In this document: one piece after another, positions 1 through 8,151 of the stretch
How the letters are laid out: the number at the start of each line of letters is the position of its first letter
How positions within the stretch are numbered: the first letter of the stretch is position 1
NCBI RefSeq assembly: GCF_006861795.1
Contig: NZ_VDGH01000008.1
Span: 186,001-250,000, forward strand
Origin: Psychrobacillus lasiicapitis
GTDB taxonomy: Bacteria > Bacillota > Bacilli > Bacillales_A > Planococcaceae
DNA length: 64,000 nucleotides
Direction of reading: 5' to 3'
The notes under the pieces: model-generated
Told to the model about the DNA's origin: nothing
Seen by the model: the letters and a program-made list of their open reading frames with translations, nothing else
The model's database searches: none
Program-made: the position numbers and the translations under genes

Positions 1-624
1 TGCTATACCTTCCATCAACATGTTCATAGCTTCATTGCCAATCAAGCAATTCATTCTAGAGGTAACAAAACCAGGGAATTCATTCACTTCCACAGATTCT
101 TTTTTCATCGATAAAGCAATACTTTTTACGAATTCTACCGTTTCATCTGATGTCTCTAACCCCCTAATTATTTCAACCAATTTCATTTTATGGACTGGAT
201 TGAAGAAATGCATTGCAACCACTTGGTTAGGTCTTTTTGTTTGTGCACCTATTTCAGTAGGGCTCATTGTCGATGTATTTGTTGCCAAGATGGCTTCAGG
301 CTTGCAGATATTATCTAACGCACGAAAAACTTTGATTTTTAAATCCATTTTTTCCAAAACTGCTTCTATTACTAAATCTGCATCTTTAGCTGCCAGAGTT
401 AAATCCGATTCATATAAAAGGTTCTCTTTTGCTTCTTTATATCGCTCTTTTATCAAATAACCATGTTGTAAACTCAGATCAAGCATTGCATTAATCTCAG
501 TCTTAGCTTCCGCTAACTTTTCATCATTTAGATCGTTCAAGAAAACTTTATACCCAGATACCGCACTCGTATATGCGATTCCTTTTCCCATAACGCCAGC
601 ACCAACAACCGTAATTTGCTTCAT
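1..624 (-). CDS. 3-hydroxyacyl-CoA dehydrogenase, C-terminus outside window
   Basis: The minus-strand frame is open from ATG at 624 to the window edge (208 codons). It starts with a Rossmann dinucleotide-binding motif (MKQITVVGAGVMGKGIAY) and contains ATNTSTMSPTEIGAQT and a VVAMHFFNPVHKMKLVEII segment. These are typical of 3-hydroxyacyl/3-hydroxybutyryl-CoA dehydrogenases, which oxidise (S)-3-hydroxyacyl-CoA with NAD in fatty acid or butanoate metabolism. The catalytic His lies in the HFFNPV segment. The C-terminal dimerisation domain (family length about 285 residues) starts near GFVTSRMNCL and is cut by the edge. It lies 66 bp downstream of the regulator at 691-2721 in the same direction, so that regulator may control this unit. 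No sigma-54 consensus was found in the gap. Confidence 0.9.
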   Translation of the reverse strand, partial: MKQITVVGAGVMGKGIAYTSAVSGYKVFLNDLNDEKLAEAKTEINAMLDLSLQHGYLIKERYKEAKENLLYESDLTLAAKDADLVIEAVLEKMDLKIKVFRALDNICKPEAILATNTSTMSPTEIGAQTKRPNQVVAMHFFNPVHKMKLVEIIRGLETSDETVEFVKSIALSMKKESVEVNEFPGFVTSRMNCLIGNEAMNMLMEGIA

Positions 625-690
625 AATTTAACCCCCTATTTTAGATTTAGTTTTTAACTGTTTTGATTAATTCCTATCACAAAATATCTA

Positions 691-2721
691 TTACTTTTCT
701 AACCTTCTAATCTTCCTAATAATCGTAGATGCATCTACTTCTAGAACTTCCGCTATTTTTCGGGAGGAGGCTTCCGTCTGACTTACTTGGGCAATTAGCT
801 CCCTTTCTAATTCTTTAACAGCTTCTTTTAGAGGCATTATTCTATTTACTACAATTGGTTTTTGCTGATTGATTCTTGATACTTCCGCCTCTTTTAATAT
901 GCTTTCTAATTGTTCAGATGTTATAATTTCTTCTGGTGCTTTTACAAAAATCTGTTCAAGATAACTGATAAGTTCCTGAACATTCCCTTTCCAATCCGCT
1001 GAAATAATAACTTTTAAAGCTTCATCATTAAACTGTATTGATTTTTTATATTTCCTTGAAAATACGCTTGAATAGACTTTGACTAGTTCAGGAATATCAT
1101 CTTTTCTTTCGCGTAAAGGGGGTATTGAAATTGGTACAACATTTATTTTATAAAAAAGTTTTTCCCTAAACTTTCCTTTTCTTATGAGATCTTCTAGACT
1201 TTTATTTGTTGCTGCTATGATTCTTACGTCAATTTTGATTGATTTTGTAGAACCAATTCTCTTGATTTCTTGTTCTTGCAATACACCAAGTAATCTATCT
1301 TGTGATTGAATGGACAACCTCTCTATACCATCCAAAAAGATTGTTCCTCCATTCACGAATTCAAAAACTCCAGCCTTGCCGTTAGTGTTTTCTTCAGTGT
1401 CTGCGGTGTTAACGTAGCCGTAAAGTTGCCTATCCAATAAATCGGACGTCCCCCTATAACAGTCCACTTTGGCAAAAGGTTTATCTTGTCTAAGACTTGA
1501 CTTATGAATAAAATTTGCAACTTTCTCTTTTCCAACCCCCGTTTCACCACTAATCAAGACAGGAACATCTACTTTGCCGATTTGATGTACCTTTGCAACG
1601 ATATTCTTCAACTCTTTTGAGATAGCGACGAATTCCTCTTCGCCTTTTTCGTCTTTAAGGTTACTTAAGAGGAACTGAGTTTGATCATTTTTTCGTTGCA
1701 AATTATAAATTTCAGTCATATCTTTCACATTTACTACTACTCTTTCCACGACATTATGTGAATCTTTAATAGGAATTAAGGAAATGGATAATGAATTATT
1801 ATTAATCATATTATTTTCTTGGAATTTGTAAGTTTTTCCTTTTTCCACTACCTCTTTAATCATTTTATGGAAAGTATCGTTCTTCTTCTCTTCATTTAAA
1901 TCTCTATAATATAAGGTATTAAAACTTTCATTACTTTTAATGATATTTCCTTTTTGATCTGTGATACATATGCCATCACTTGAGTTACCCATTATCGTCT
2001 CCATGTCTTTTACTAATTGTTTAAACGAATCCAGTTCATATGAAAAATAATCTATTTCAGAAATGTCTTGAAAAACACCTACCGCCCCGACTAGTTTTTT
2101 ATTTTCATAAATAGGAGAACGATGGGTCAGGTATAACCGGTTACCCACCCTATACTTTTCTGTGGCCCTTTTTCCCGTTTGCAGGACATTTAACAAGCCA
2201 CTCGGAGAAACTACATCATTCAAAAATTTCCCTATTGCGATTTCTTTTGTAGTAAGTGCCATTTTTTCCGCTTGCTCATTTATCGATGTGATGAGCCCTT
2301 CTAAATTGATTGAAATAATTCCATTGTGCGTGGAATTAAAAATAGCGTCCAAACGGCTACTTTCTGTTTTATTCAGTTTTGCAAGTGCTTCTAAATAATC
2401 ATTTTTTGTTACAAAACCTATTATCCTTTTAAACCCATCAACTACAGGTAATATTTCATGATCTGTAAAATCAATATTTTGTATTAGCATATCTTCATTA
2501 ATTAAATGAAAACTGGATGTAATTACACTACTTAAGACTTTGTTTTCTAAAATCCCCCTTAACAAGTCTTTATACGTAAAGTACCCAGTCAATTCTTCTC
2601 GAGCATTGAATACAAGTCCTCCTTCCTCTTGACTATCTAGAAATTTCTCAGCAACTTTTTCAATGAAATCGTTTTCATAATATCTTATTGAATTCTTTAT
2701 CGTTATTTCGTTAACTCTCAT
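691..2721 (-). CDS. CBS-PAS-PAS-AAA+-Fis regulator of sigma-54 activator type with degenerate AAA+ motifs
   Basis: 676 residues starting at ATG. Residues about 10-115 resemble a pair of CBS domains. PAS-like domains follow at about 122-222 and 235-340, the AAA+ module at about 362-600 and a Fis-type HTH at about 635-676. Walker A is intact (SGETGVGKE, 391-399). The loop where sigma-54 activators carry GAFTGA reads GYVNTADTEENTNGKAG (435-451). Walker B reads FLDG (462-465) instead of FLDE. The arginine-finger stretch FREKLFYKIN keeps the first Arg, but the second is Lys. Family members remodel sigma-54 RNA polymerase and need GAFTGA and the Walker B acid, so this protein probably cannot activate sigma-54 in the usual way. 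It may act as a DNA-binding sensor or repressor. A palindrome 217 bp upstream could be its operator. Confidence 0.85.
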   Translation of the reverse strand: MRVNEITIKNSIRYYENDFIEKVAEKFLDSQEEGGLVFNAREELTGYFTYKDLLRGILENKVLSSVITSSFHLINEDMLIQNIDFTDHEILPVVDGFKRIIGFVTKNDYLEALAKLNKTESSRLDAIFNSTHNGIISINLEGLITSINEQAEKMALTTKEIAIGKFLNDVVSPSGLLNVLQTGKRATEKYRVGNRLYLTHRSPIYENKKLVGAVGVFQDISEIDYFSYELDSFKQLVKDMETIMGNSSDGICITDQKGNIIKSNESFNTLYYRDLNEEKKNDTFHKMIKEVVEKGKTYKFQENNMINNNSLSISLIPIKDSHNVVERVVVNVKDMTEIYNLQRKNDQTQFLLSNLKDEKGEEEFVAISKELKNIVAKVHQIGKVDVPVLISGETGVGKEKVANFIHKSSLRQDKPFAKVDCYRGTSDLLDRQLYGYVNTADTEENTNGKAGVFEFVNGGTIFLDGIERLSIQSQDRLLGVLQEQEIKRIGSTKSIKIDVRIIAATNKSLEDLIRKGKFREKLFYKINVVPISIPPLRERKDDIPELVKVYSSVFSRKYKKSIQFNDEALKVIISADWKGNVQELISYLEQIFVKAPEEIITSEQLESILKEAEVSRINQQKPIVVNRIMPLKEAVKELERELIAQVSQTEASSRKIAEVLEVDASTIIRKIRRLEK

Positions 2722-3044
2722 TTACTACACACCTTTATGTTAAATACTTATAATCATTTGAATAAAACTCCGGTCTTCCGAAAATTAAATTAATTCTAAA
2801 TATTTTATCAATTCATGTTTTTCATTATATACATACTCTCCAACTGTTGCAATAGTGCAAATAAAATTAATTTTAAACATATTTTTTGATATATTATCAT
2901 AAATAAATTTTTCTTTTGCAGTTATATCGCAATTATCGTTGCATTTTTGCAACACTCAGTTGGATTTAGAAATTCTTTTTCATCATTTTGACTTCGCCTA
3001 CTTCAATGCGTGCGCAATCTTATCCCAACCAATAAAACTCTATA
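2722..3044. other. Intergenic region with palindrome and TTGCA repeats upstream of the regulator
   Basis: No gene was seen in this AT-rich stretch. It holds repeated TTGCA/TGCAA words (around 2846-2860, 2915-2920 and 2938-2953), including a perfect 6-bp inverted repeat GTTGCA-TTTT-TGCAAC at 2938-2953. This position suits an operator for the regulator starting at 2721. The promoter itself was not recognised. Confidence 0.35.
2938..2953. promoter_or_regulatory. Inverted repeat, candidate operator
   Basis: GTTGCA and TGCAAC arms (6 bp each) are separated by TTTT. A second degenerate copy, GTTGCAATAGTGCAAA, lies at 2846-2861. Spacing and position upstream of the Fis-type regulator suggest a binding site; this is inference only. 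Confidence 0.3.
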
Positions 3045-3047
3045 AAA

Positions 3048-3087
3048 AGAAAAAAAGCCCATTCATCAACTTCTCGATGAACGGACT
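3048..3087 (-). terminator. Intrinsic terminator of the VanZ pair
   Basis: A 12-bp stem (3056-3067 with 3076-3087) has two positions that are G-U pairs only when transcribed on the minus strand. The loop is 8 nt. A T-rich tract follows on the minus strand (A-rich 3048-3055 on plus). It sits 23 bp after the stop of the gene at 3110. Confidence 0.8.
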
Positions 3088-3109
3088 TTGTATAATAACA
3101 AACAAAAAA

Positions 3110-3547
3110 CTATTCCCTACCCAAAAACATCTTCCTACTCCGTCCACTTCGCCTCACAGCCAAAACACTAACAAAATAAGCAACCAGAATCCCAACAAAG
3201 TCTATTCCAACATCCACCAATCTGCCGTTTCGATTAAAATAGAGCTGAAGAATCTCCGTAAAAACTGCGAATGTGCCTGTTACTAAAAGAGCAAGACCCA
3301 CCCTCTTCCACCAGCGAAAATATAAAGTATACAATAACGCAAACGTCATCATATGACCTGTTTTTTGTATGATATAAAATTGGCTTGATAGCTCAATATC
3401 ACTCGTAATGAATAGATCCAGATAATTGGGAGAAGGTTCAAAGCTAAATTGAACAACTTGGTCATACAAAAAGATATAGGCATCTGAAGTAGTTGTCGCA
3501 ATTAGAATCCAAGCACTCCACAAAATAGTAAGTAGAGGGTATATCAT
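3110..3547 (-). CDS. VanZ-like membrane protein (second of a tandem pair)
   Basis: 145 residues with about four hydrophobic segments. The family signature is visible as QKTGHMMTFALLY, then TEILQLYFNRNGRLVDVGIDFVGI: a His after the second helix, TE-LQ, R, D and G. VanZ-like proteins are small membrane proteins of mostly unknown function; the founding member gives low-level teicoplanin resistance. It lies 46 bp after the paralogue at 3594-4040 and is followed by a strong terminator, so the two probably form one transcript. The basic C-terminus (RRSGRSRKMF) suggests a cytoplasmic tail. Confidence 0.8.
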   Translation of the reverse strand: MIYPLLTILWSAWILIATTTSDAYIFLYDQVVQFSFEPSPNYLDLFITSDIELSSQFYIIQKTGHMMTFALLYTLYFRWWKRVGLALLVTGTFAVFTEILQLYFNRNGRLVDVGIDFVGILVAYFVSVLAVRRSGRSRKMFLGRE

Positions 3548-3593
3548 ACGGAATCATCCTTTCCTCGCATTGGCTTCCGTCCCTGTCCATAGC

Positions 3594-4040
3594 CTACCCA
3601 TCTACGCGATTTCGAAACAAAACCACGACATAAACCAAAATTCCAACGAATGCACCCTCACTATCTATTAGCACATCCCTCACTTGTGCTCCTCTTCCGG
3701 AAACAAAAAGCTGATGCAATTCATCCGAGATGGCATACAATATGCAAATGAATAATGCCAGTCCCCCCGCTTTATATCTATCTATTCCACTTAAGCGCAA
3801 AGAACGCATTACAAGTACGCCTAGCACTAAAAAGATAAAAAAATGAGCATTCTTACGGACGAAATGATTTACGTTTCCAACAATAAAGTCCGAATGAGGA
3901 GCTACTTTTTCAACCGCCGCAACTATAACCTCGGTAACTCCTATGCTCAGCTCATTCGACTCATTGGCCGGTTGGTGTGAAAAATAAAAAATTAACGCCA
4001 TCCATAATAAGACTGCTGTACAAGAAATAAATTTATTCAT
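3594..4040 (-). CDS. VanZ-like membrane protein (first of a tandem pair)
   Basis: 148 residues with about four membrane segments. VanZ signature residues are clear: VRKNAHFFIFLVLG, then SDELHQLFVSGRGAQVRDVLIDSEGAFVGI. The first helix is followed by FSHQPANESNE, common near the N-terminus of this family. It diverges from its neighbour at 3110-3547 except at the signature positions, suggesting an old duplication or two acquired paralogues. The substrate is unknown. The gap to the cluster terminator at 4204-4236 probably holds its promoter. Confidence 0.82.
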   Translation of the reverse strand: MNKFISCTAVLLWMALIFYFSHQPANESNELSIGVTEVIVAAVEKVAPHSDFIVGNVNHFVRKNAHFFIFLVLGVLVMRSLRLSGIDRYKAGGLALFICILYAISDELHQLFVSGRGAQVRDVLIDSEGAFVGILVYVVVLFRNRVDG

Positions 4041-4203
4041 ATTTAACTCTCTCTTCTATCATTAACCATATAATAACTCTACTTTTACTATATCAGATAA
4101 CTTTCTTTTCTATCTATAAAGATTCATTATTCTGTAAAATAAATTCTAATAAAATGATAAATTATCCTTAACGAGAGAAAAACCCCCGAGAACACGACAA
4201 AAA

Positions 4204-4236
4204 AAAGATGATGCACTGACAACCAGCATCATCTTT
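4204..4236 (-). terminator. Terminator at the 3' end of the polysaccharide cluster
   Basis: A perfect 11-bp stem, AAAGATGATGC (4204-4214) with GCATCATCTTT (4226-4236), encloses an 11-nt loop. A-runs on plus before the left arm give a minus-strand T tract. It lies 35 bp after the stop of the GH114-like gene. Nearly the same stem recurs at 19982-20013 on the other side of the cluster. Confidence 0.8.
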
Positions 4237-4271
4237 TATAAGAAACCTAGCTTTCCTAGTAATAATCCTTT

Positions 4272-5666
4272 CTAATTTTGAGATATATCTTGTACCAAAG
4301 GGCGAACCTCCAAATAATCCATAGGTGCATTGTATAATTGAAAGCCTTTATCTTTAGCGATAACCTTTGCCATTGAATACGCTTTTCGTTCCTTTTCTAT
4401 CTTTTCCTCTAGCAATAAAAAGACCTTCACTTGAAATTCTTTCTTAAGCAAAGATAATCGTTGGACTATTAGATCTGTCCACTCTTTACTCTTTTCAATA
4501 GTAAAGGGGGGATTTTCCCAAAAGATGCCATCTATATAAGGGGCCGTTTCCAAGACTACTGTATTTAATCCATTGTTTTGGATTAGTAAATGGTTGGGAT
4601 AAAGCATCTTTAAGATATGAAGAAAATTTACAATTGCCTTCAGTTGTATGCTTTGCATATTTGGTGGAAGAGCCTGACTTTCTATATCTCCGATAGTGTC
4701 TAGAAACAATCCATCCGCTTCTATTTCCTCCAGATGATGTTGTATATTTTTTAGTAAATGTTCCATCCATTTTTTTGACTTTAAATTGACTAAATAAGTA
4801 CCAAATTCATTGTTCTTCAAAGGCTCTCCATCCACTATTAAGAGGTCTTCTTTTGTTAAATCCTGAAATACAGAATCAGTGGGATGAACCTCTAATAAAC
4901 TTAAATAAGTAAGAATAACTTTATTAGTATATTTAAGTTCTTGAAATTGAGGAATTGTATACGCTTTCGGTTCCACGATAATTAGATCAAATGAAGACAA
5001 CTCTTTCATTTTGCCATATCCATAATATAAAGCATAATTCTTAGCTAAAAGCATTCGTTCTTTTCGATTGCTTGTCTGCCTTGTCTGTAAAGCAGTTCTA
5101 CTTTGCTTTTTACTTGCTGCATATTCCTCCACCATTTTTTTAAGAGGAGTCGCTAAAATCTCACTATATTCATTTAAAACGTTAGTTTCTTTTTGACGAA
5201 GTTTCTTTACTGGTCCTACATTAACGAACCCAATTTCACTTCTAATAGGTATGGATACCATCGAAATTTCCCCCTCTGTAATGAGTGAAACCTCAGAGGG
5301 GAAATATTCTTTAGGATACATTGGTGGAAATAGAATGTTCTGTTTTTCATAAGGTAATAGTCCGCTATAAGATGGGGTGATAATTGTATTACGTGTCGAT
5401 TTTCTTACAGCTTTCAGCACGTAAATCTGTTGGGAAGAATCGAATATATAAAACGCATAATTTTTAGCGTTAACAAAATCTTGCATTTTTATTAACATCA
5501 TATCCAGATTTCCTTCTAATCCTTCTCTAGGGTTCAAGGAATCCAGAAAGCTCTTTGTATGAATTGCCTTCTTTTTAATCTTTGAATAATACCAGGTATA
5601 CAATAGGATAGGAGCACAAGTAAGAGCAATTATGAAAAGTAAAGTCCAGTTACTCATCAGTAGCAT
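4272..5666 (-). CDS. Membrane-anchored GAF-like / GH114-like glycosidase domain protein
   Basis: 464 residues. A single N-terminal membrane helix (about 7-28) is followed by a GAF-like alpha/beta region (about 45-175), a charged linker and a C-terminal domain (about 208-464). That domain has the landmarks of GH114 / spherulin-4-like TIM barrels: YALYYGYG, FDLIIVEPKAY, ILTYLSLLEV, YLVNLKSKKWMEHLL and ADGLFLDT (317-324). GH114 proteins such as the hydrolase domain of PelA and fungal Ega3 cleave alpha-1,4-galactosaminogalactan-type polymers. In this cluster it would process or release the polymer outside the membrane. It may start at ATG 5666 or at the ATG at 5657. Its 5' end overlaps the DUF2304 gene. 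The fusion of a GAF-like region with GH114 recalls parts of PelD and PelA in one chain; this is inference. Confidence 0.65.
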   Translation of the reverse strand: MLLMSNWTLLFIIALTCAPILLYTWYYSKIKKKAIHTKSFLDSLNPREGLEGNLDMMLIKMQDFVNAKNYAFYIFDSSQQIYVLKAVRKSTRNTIITPSYSGLLPYEKQNILFPPMYPKEYFPSEVSLITEGEISMVSIPIRSEIGFVNVGPVKKLRQKETNVLNEYSEILATPLKKMVEEYAASKKQSRTALQTRQTSNRKERMLLAKNYALYYGYGKMKELSSFDLIIVEPKAYTIPQFQELKYTNKVILTYLSLLEVHPTDSVFQDLTKEDLLIVDGEPLKNNEFGTYLVNLKSKKWMEHLLKNIQHHLEEIEADGLFLDTIGDIESQALPPNMQSIQLKAIVNFLHILKMLYPNHLLIQNNGLNTVVLETAPYIDGIFWENPPFTIEKSKEWTDLIVQRLSLLKKEFQVKVFLLLEEKIEKERKAYSMAKVIAKDKGFQLYNAPMDYLEVRPLVQDISQN

Positions 5667-6039
5667 GATCTTCTATCTCATTCTCCAATTGTATAGTCGG
5701 ATACTGCTGCTTATCTTCAAATCCAAGTGCTATATGTTGAGAGATGTCCTTAATTTTTATGGAAAGTTTAGTGATTTGTACTGTTTGGTATAGACTAAAA
5801 GTTAATAAGATCAAACTAGAAAGGAAAAATAGTAACGCTGGGGGATAGTTAATACCAAGTCCTCTAGCAACACTATCAAATAATGAAGGATTGCTCGATA
5901 TAACTAAAATAACGATTAATCCTCCAAGCCATATAACAGAGTTTCTTTCACCTATCTTATTCCTTAATAGTAAACTAATAACGAACGTGGCAAATAAAAT
6001 TGCACACCCAATTATAAATATCTGGAGCATACTATTCAA
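5650..6039 (-). CDS. DUF2304-family small membrane protein
   Basis: 129 residues with three hydrophobic helices (about 5-25, 33-50 and 66-90) and a cytoplasmic amphipathic tail containing LYQTVQITKLSIKIKDISQHIAL. That tail is the recognisable DUF2304 hallmark. DUF2304 genes typically sit beside DPM1-like GT2 glycosyltransferases and are thought to help them use polyprenyl-phosphate sugars at the membrane. Here it overlaps the GT2 gene at 6036 by 4 bp (ATGA-type coupling), which supports a working pair. Confidence 0.75.
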   Translation of the reverse strand: MNSMLQIFIIGCAILFATFVISLLLRNKIGERNSVIWLGGLIVILVISSNPSLFDSVARGLGINYPPALLFFLSSLILLTFSLYQTVQITKLSIKIKDISQHIALGFEDKQQYPTIQLENEIEDHATDE

Positions 6040-6773
6040 TTTAAATCGCCACCAACCTTAATGAATCCCTTTTTCTTAATTACGACGATAAGAATACTTA
6101 ACAATGTTTGAGCCATGTAAATAACTGGTTTTAATCCTGTCGCATGGATTTTACTTTTTCCGTTTTGTCTATCAAACATGTTGACGGGTATTTCTAATAT
6201 GATTAGCTCCCGAAGTAAGATGTCTATGATAAAGTTACTATCCGGTAAATCATAAAAAAACTCGCTGGATTTGGTAAACTTTTCATAAACATTAGCTTTA
6301 TATGCTTTAAAACCAGACGTAGGATCTGTAATACGCTTATTGGTAGTTAAATATATAATGAGTTGAAAAAAGTTGATGGCAATCATTTTGCTAAATCCTA
6401 TTTTCATATTCCTTTTTTGAAGAAACCTTGATCCAATGACGACGTCTACATTCTCCATTTGTATAGCTTCCATCATGTCGCTAATATTGGTCGAATCGTG
6501 TTGGCCATCCCCATCAAAGAAAATAACATATGGATAACGTTTCTTTTTGGCATATTTAAATCCAGTTTGAATGGCAGCTGAATAGCCCAGATTTGTAGGA
6601 TGACTAATAATCTCAGCCCCGCATTCCTTTGCTTTTGTTGCGGTTTGATCAGTAGAGCCATCGTCTATAATGACAATATCAAATGGACTATTTAAACTCT
6701 TTAAAGTGTTAATCACTGTTAACATATTTTCCTCTTCATTAAAAGCTGGAATAATTATTAAAAAATCATTCAA
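6036..6773 (-). CDS. GT2 glycosyltransferase, DPM1/polyprenyl-phosphate sugar synthase-like
   Basis: 245 residues. GT-A fold features are IIPAFNEEENM, FDIVIIDDGSTDQT, the nucleotide-binding FFDGDGQHD (DxD-type) and GSRF near residue 115. TSGFKAYKANVYEKF is typical of dolichyl/undecaprenyl-phosphate mannosyl- or glucosyltransferases. There are no C-terminal membrane helices apart from one hydrophobic stretch around 220-235. It probably makes a polyprenyl-phosphate-linked sugar that the GT-C proteins encoded upstream could use as donor. It overlaps both neighbours (DUF2304 gene downstream, flippase gene upstream). Confidence 0.85.
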   Translation of the reverse strand: MNDFLIIIPAFNEEENMLTVINTLKSLNSPFDIVIIDDGSTDQTATKAKECGAEIISHPTNLGYSAAIQTGFKYAKKKRYPYVIFFDGDGQHDSTNISDMMEAIQMENVDVVIGSRFLQKRNMKIGFSKMIAINFFQLIIYLTTNKRITDPTSGFKAYKANVYEKFTKSSEFFYDLPDSNFIIDILLRELIILEIPVNMFDRQNGKSKIHATGLKPVIYMAQTLLSILIVVIKKKGFIKVGGDLN

Positions 6774-8136
6774 TTGTTATTTCTCCTTTCTTTACCATAC
6801 GAAGAAGGTTGTTTATGAAATAGAAAAATAGAACTCCTCCACTTAATGAGGAAGAAACCGCTATTGCATATCCTATGCCCGATGCACCGATCCATGGAAC
6901 AAATATAAATAATAGCCCTATATTGATACAACTTCCTATTAGACCAATAAGTAATGGAACTTTCATACTCCTCTGAGCAACATAATATCTTGTGCAAAAT
7001 ACGTATAAACTTTGCCCAATAATCGATAGACCATAACCTTTCAAAATTTCACTTGTAAGCTGTACAGAACTTACTGTGAAAGAACCCCTCAAAAAGAGAA
7101 TACTAACTATTTGTTCTGAGAAAAACACAAAAATAAACGAAATAAAACCAGAACTTGCAATCACCAATAAAAGCGATCTAACTAAATCACGTTTTAATGA
7201 GACTAAATCATTTTTCCCAAGATGAAGGCTGATAGTCGGTAATATAAAAGTAGTAATTGCGGCAATGAATACCCATAACGGAAACTGAGATAAGCGATAT
7301 GCATATGTTAATGCAGCAATTGTTCCAGTCTCGAGTGTACTTGCAAAAAATCTTTCAGCGAGGAGCCCTGCTTGAGTAAAAAAAAGAATAAGCCCATAAG
7401 CAGAAAATATTAAAAGTATCTTCTTAACTTCCTGAAATGCAGTTGTTATTTGAAATATTTTCAAAGACCAACTCCACTTTTGTTTCTTTAAAATATAAAT
7501 CCAGGTCATAGTAGCACTTAGCAATGTTCCCAATATGCTTGCATAAGCGAATACTTCTCCCCCAATAATTTGTGGTATATCTTGCCACTTGCACCATAGT
7601 AACGCGATTAGGAGTACAAGATTAAAGATTATGGGTGTAATAGCTGGAAAGACGAATTTCCTAGATGCCTGCAATATGGAAGACCCCATAAGCCAAAGAG
7701 GAGCACAACATATTATCGGTGACATAATTAGGAAGTAGCTAAAAACGGTCGATGAGTACGTATCATTTCCTATAGGAAAATGGTGGAATATAGGTTGAAA
7801 GAGAAATAGGGAGAAAAACATTAGTAAAAGGGTGCCCGTTAAGATCACTGCCACTGTTTTTTGCACAGTTTGTCGATACAACATCGGGTCTTTACTTAGA
7901 GTAAGCCTTGTTAGAATGGGTATACAAGCAACTCCAATCGCAGCACCTACTAGATTATTTCCTAGAGTATCTGGCAAAAAAAATGCCAGATTAATTGCAT
8001 CTGCAATACCACTAGTTCCAAAATAGGAAGCTAGAACAATATCTTTTATAAATGCAACAAAGGCAAGTAATAGATTAAAGAGTACAAGCATATGTACTAG
8101 CCAGAAACTTTTTTGTTCTTTTTCCATTACTTCCAA
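6766..8136 (-). CDS. MurJ/MviN-like lipid-linked sugar flippase (MOP superfamily)
   Basis: 456 residues with about 12-14 membrane helices. The N-terminus AFIKDIVLASYFGTSGIADAINLAFFLPDTLGNNLVGAAIGVACIPIL closely follows the MurJ pattern (FxRExxxAxxFGxSxxADAFxxAFxIPN). MurJ-type proteins flip lipid-linked saccharides, usually lipid II, across the membrane. Within this polysaccharide cluster it more likely flips a lipid-linked sugar or oligosaccharide of the pathway. It is one of two MOP-type exporters in the cluster, the other being the PelG-like protein at 14222. It overlaps the GT2 gene by 8 bp. Confidence 0.8.
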   Translation of the reverse strand: MEVMEKEQKSFWLVHMLVLFNLLLAFVAFIKDIVLASYFGTSGIADAINLAFFLPDTLGNNLVGAAIGVACIPILTRLTLSKDPMLYRQTVQKTVAVILTGTLLLMFFSLFLFQPIFHHFPIGNDTYSSTVFSYFLIMSPIICCAPLWLMGSSILQASRKFVFPAITPIIFNLVLLIALLWCKWQDIPQIIGGEVFAYASILGTLLSATMTWIYILKKQKWSWSLKIFQITTAFQEVKKILLIFSAYGLILFFTQAGLLAERFFASTLETGTIAALTYAYRLSQFPLWVFIAAITTFILPTISLHLGKNDLVSLKRDLVRSLLLVIASSGFISFIFVFFSEQIVSILFLRGSFTVSSVQLTSEILKGYGLSIIGQSLYVFCTRYYVAQRSMKVPLLIGLIGSCINIGLLFIFVPWIGASGIGYAIAVSSSLSGGVLFFYFINNLLRMVKKGEITIE

Positions 8137-8151
8137 CCTGCTTCCCCCAGT

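Noticed and set aside
20-460. Plus-strand ORF of 146 codons
   Set aside because: It lies opposite the clear 3-hydroxyacyl-CoA dehydrogenase frame and has no ribosome binding site.
625-690. Possible sigma-54 promoter before the 3-hydroxyacyl-CoA dehydrogenase gene
   Set aside because: No GG-N10-GC element could be found on the minus strand, so the promoter is probably upstream of the regulator or of another type.
2939-3286. Plus-strand ORF of 115 codons
   Set aside because: It crosses the VanZ terminator and overlaps the VanZ gene in antisense, with low-complexity Lys/Ser content.
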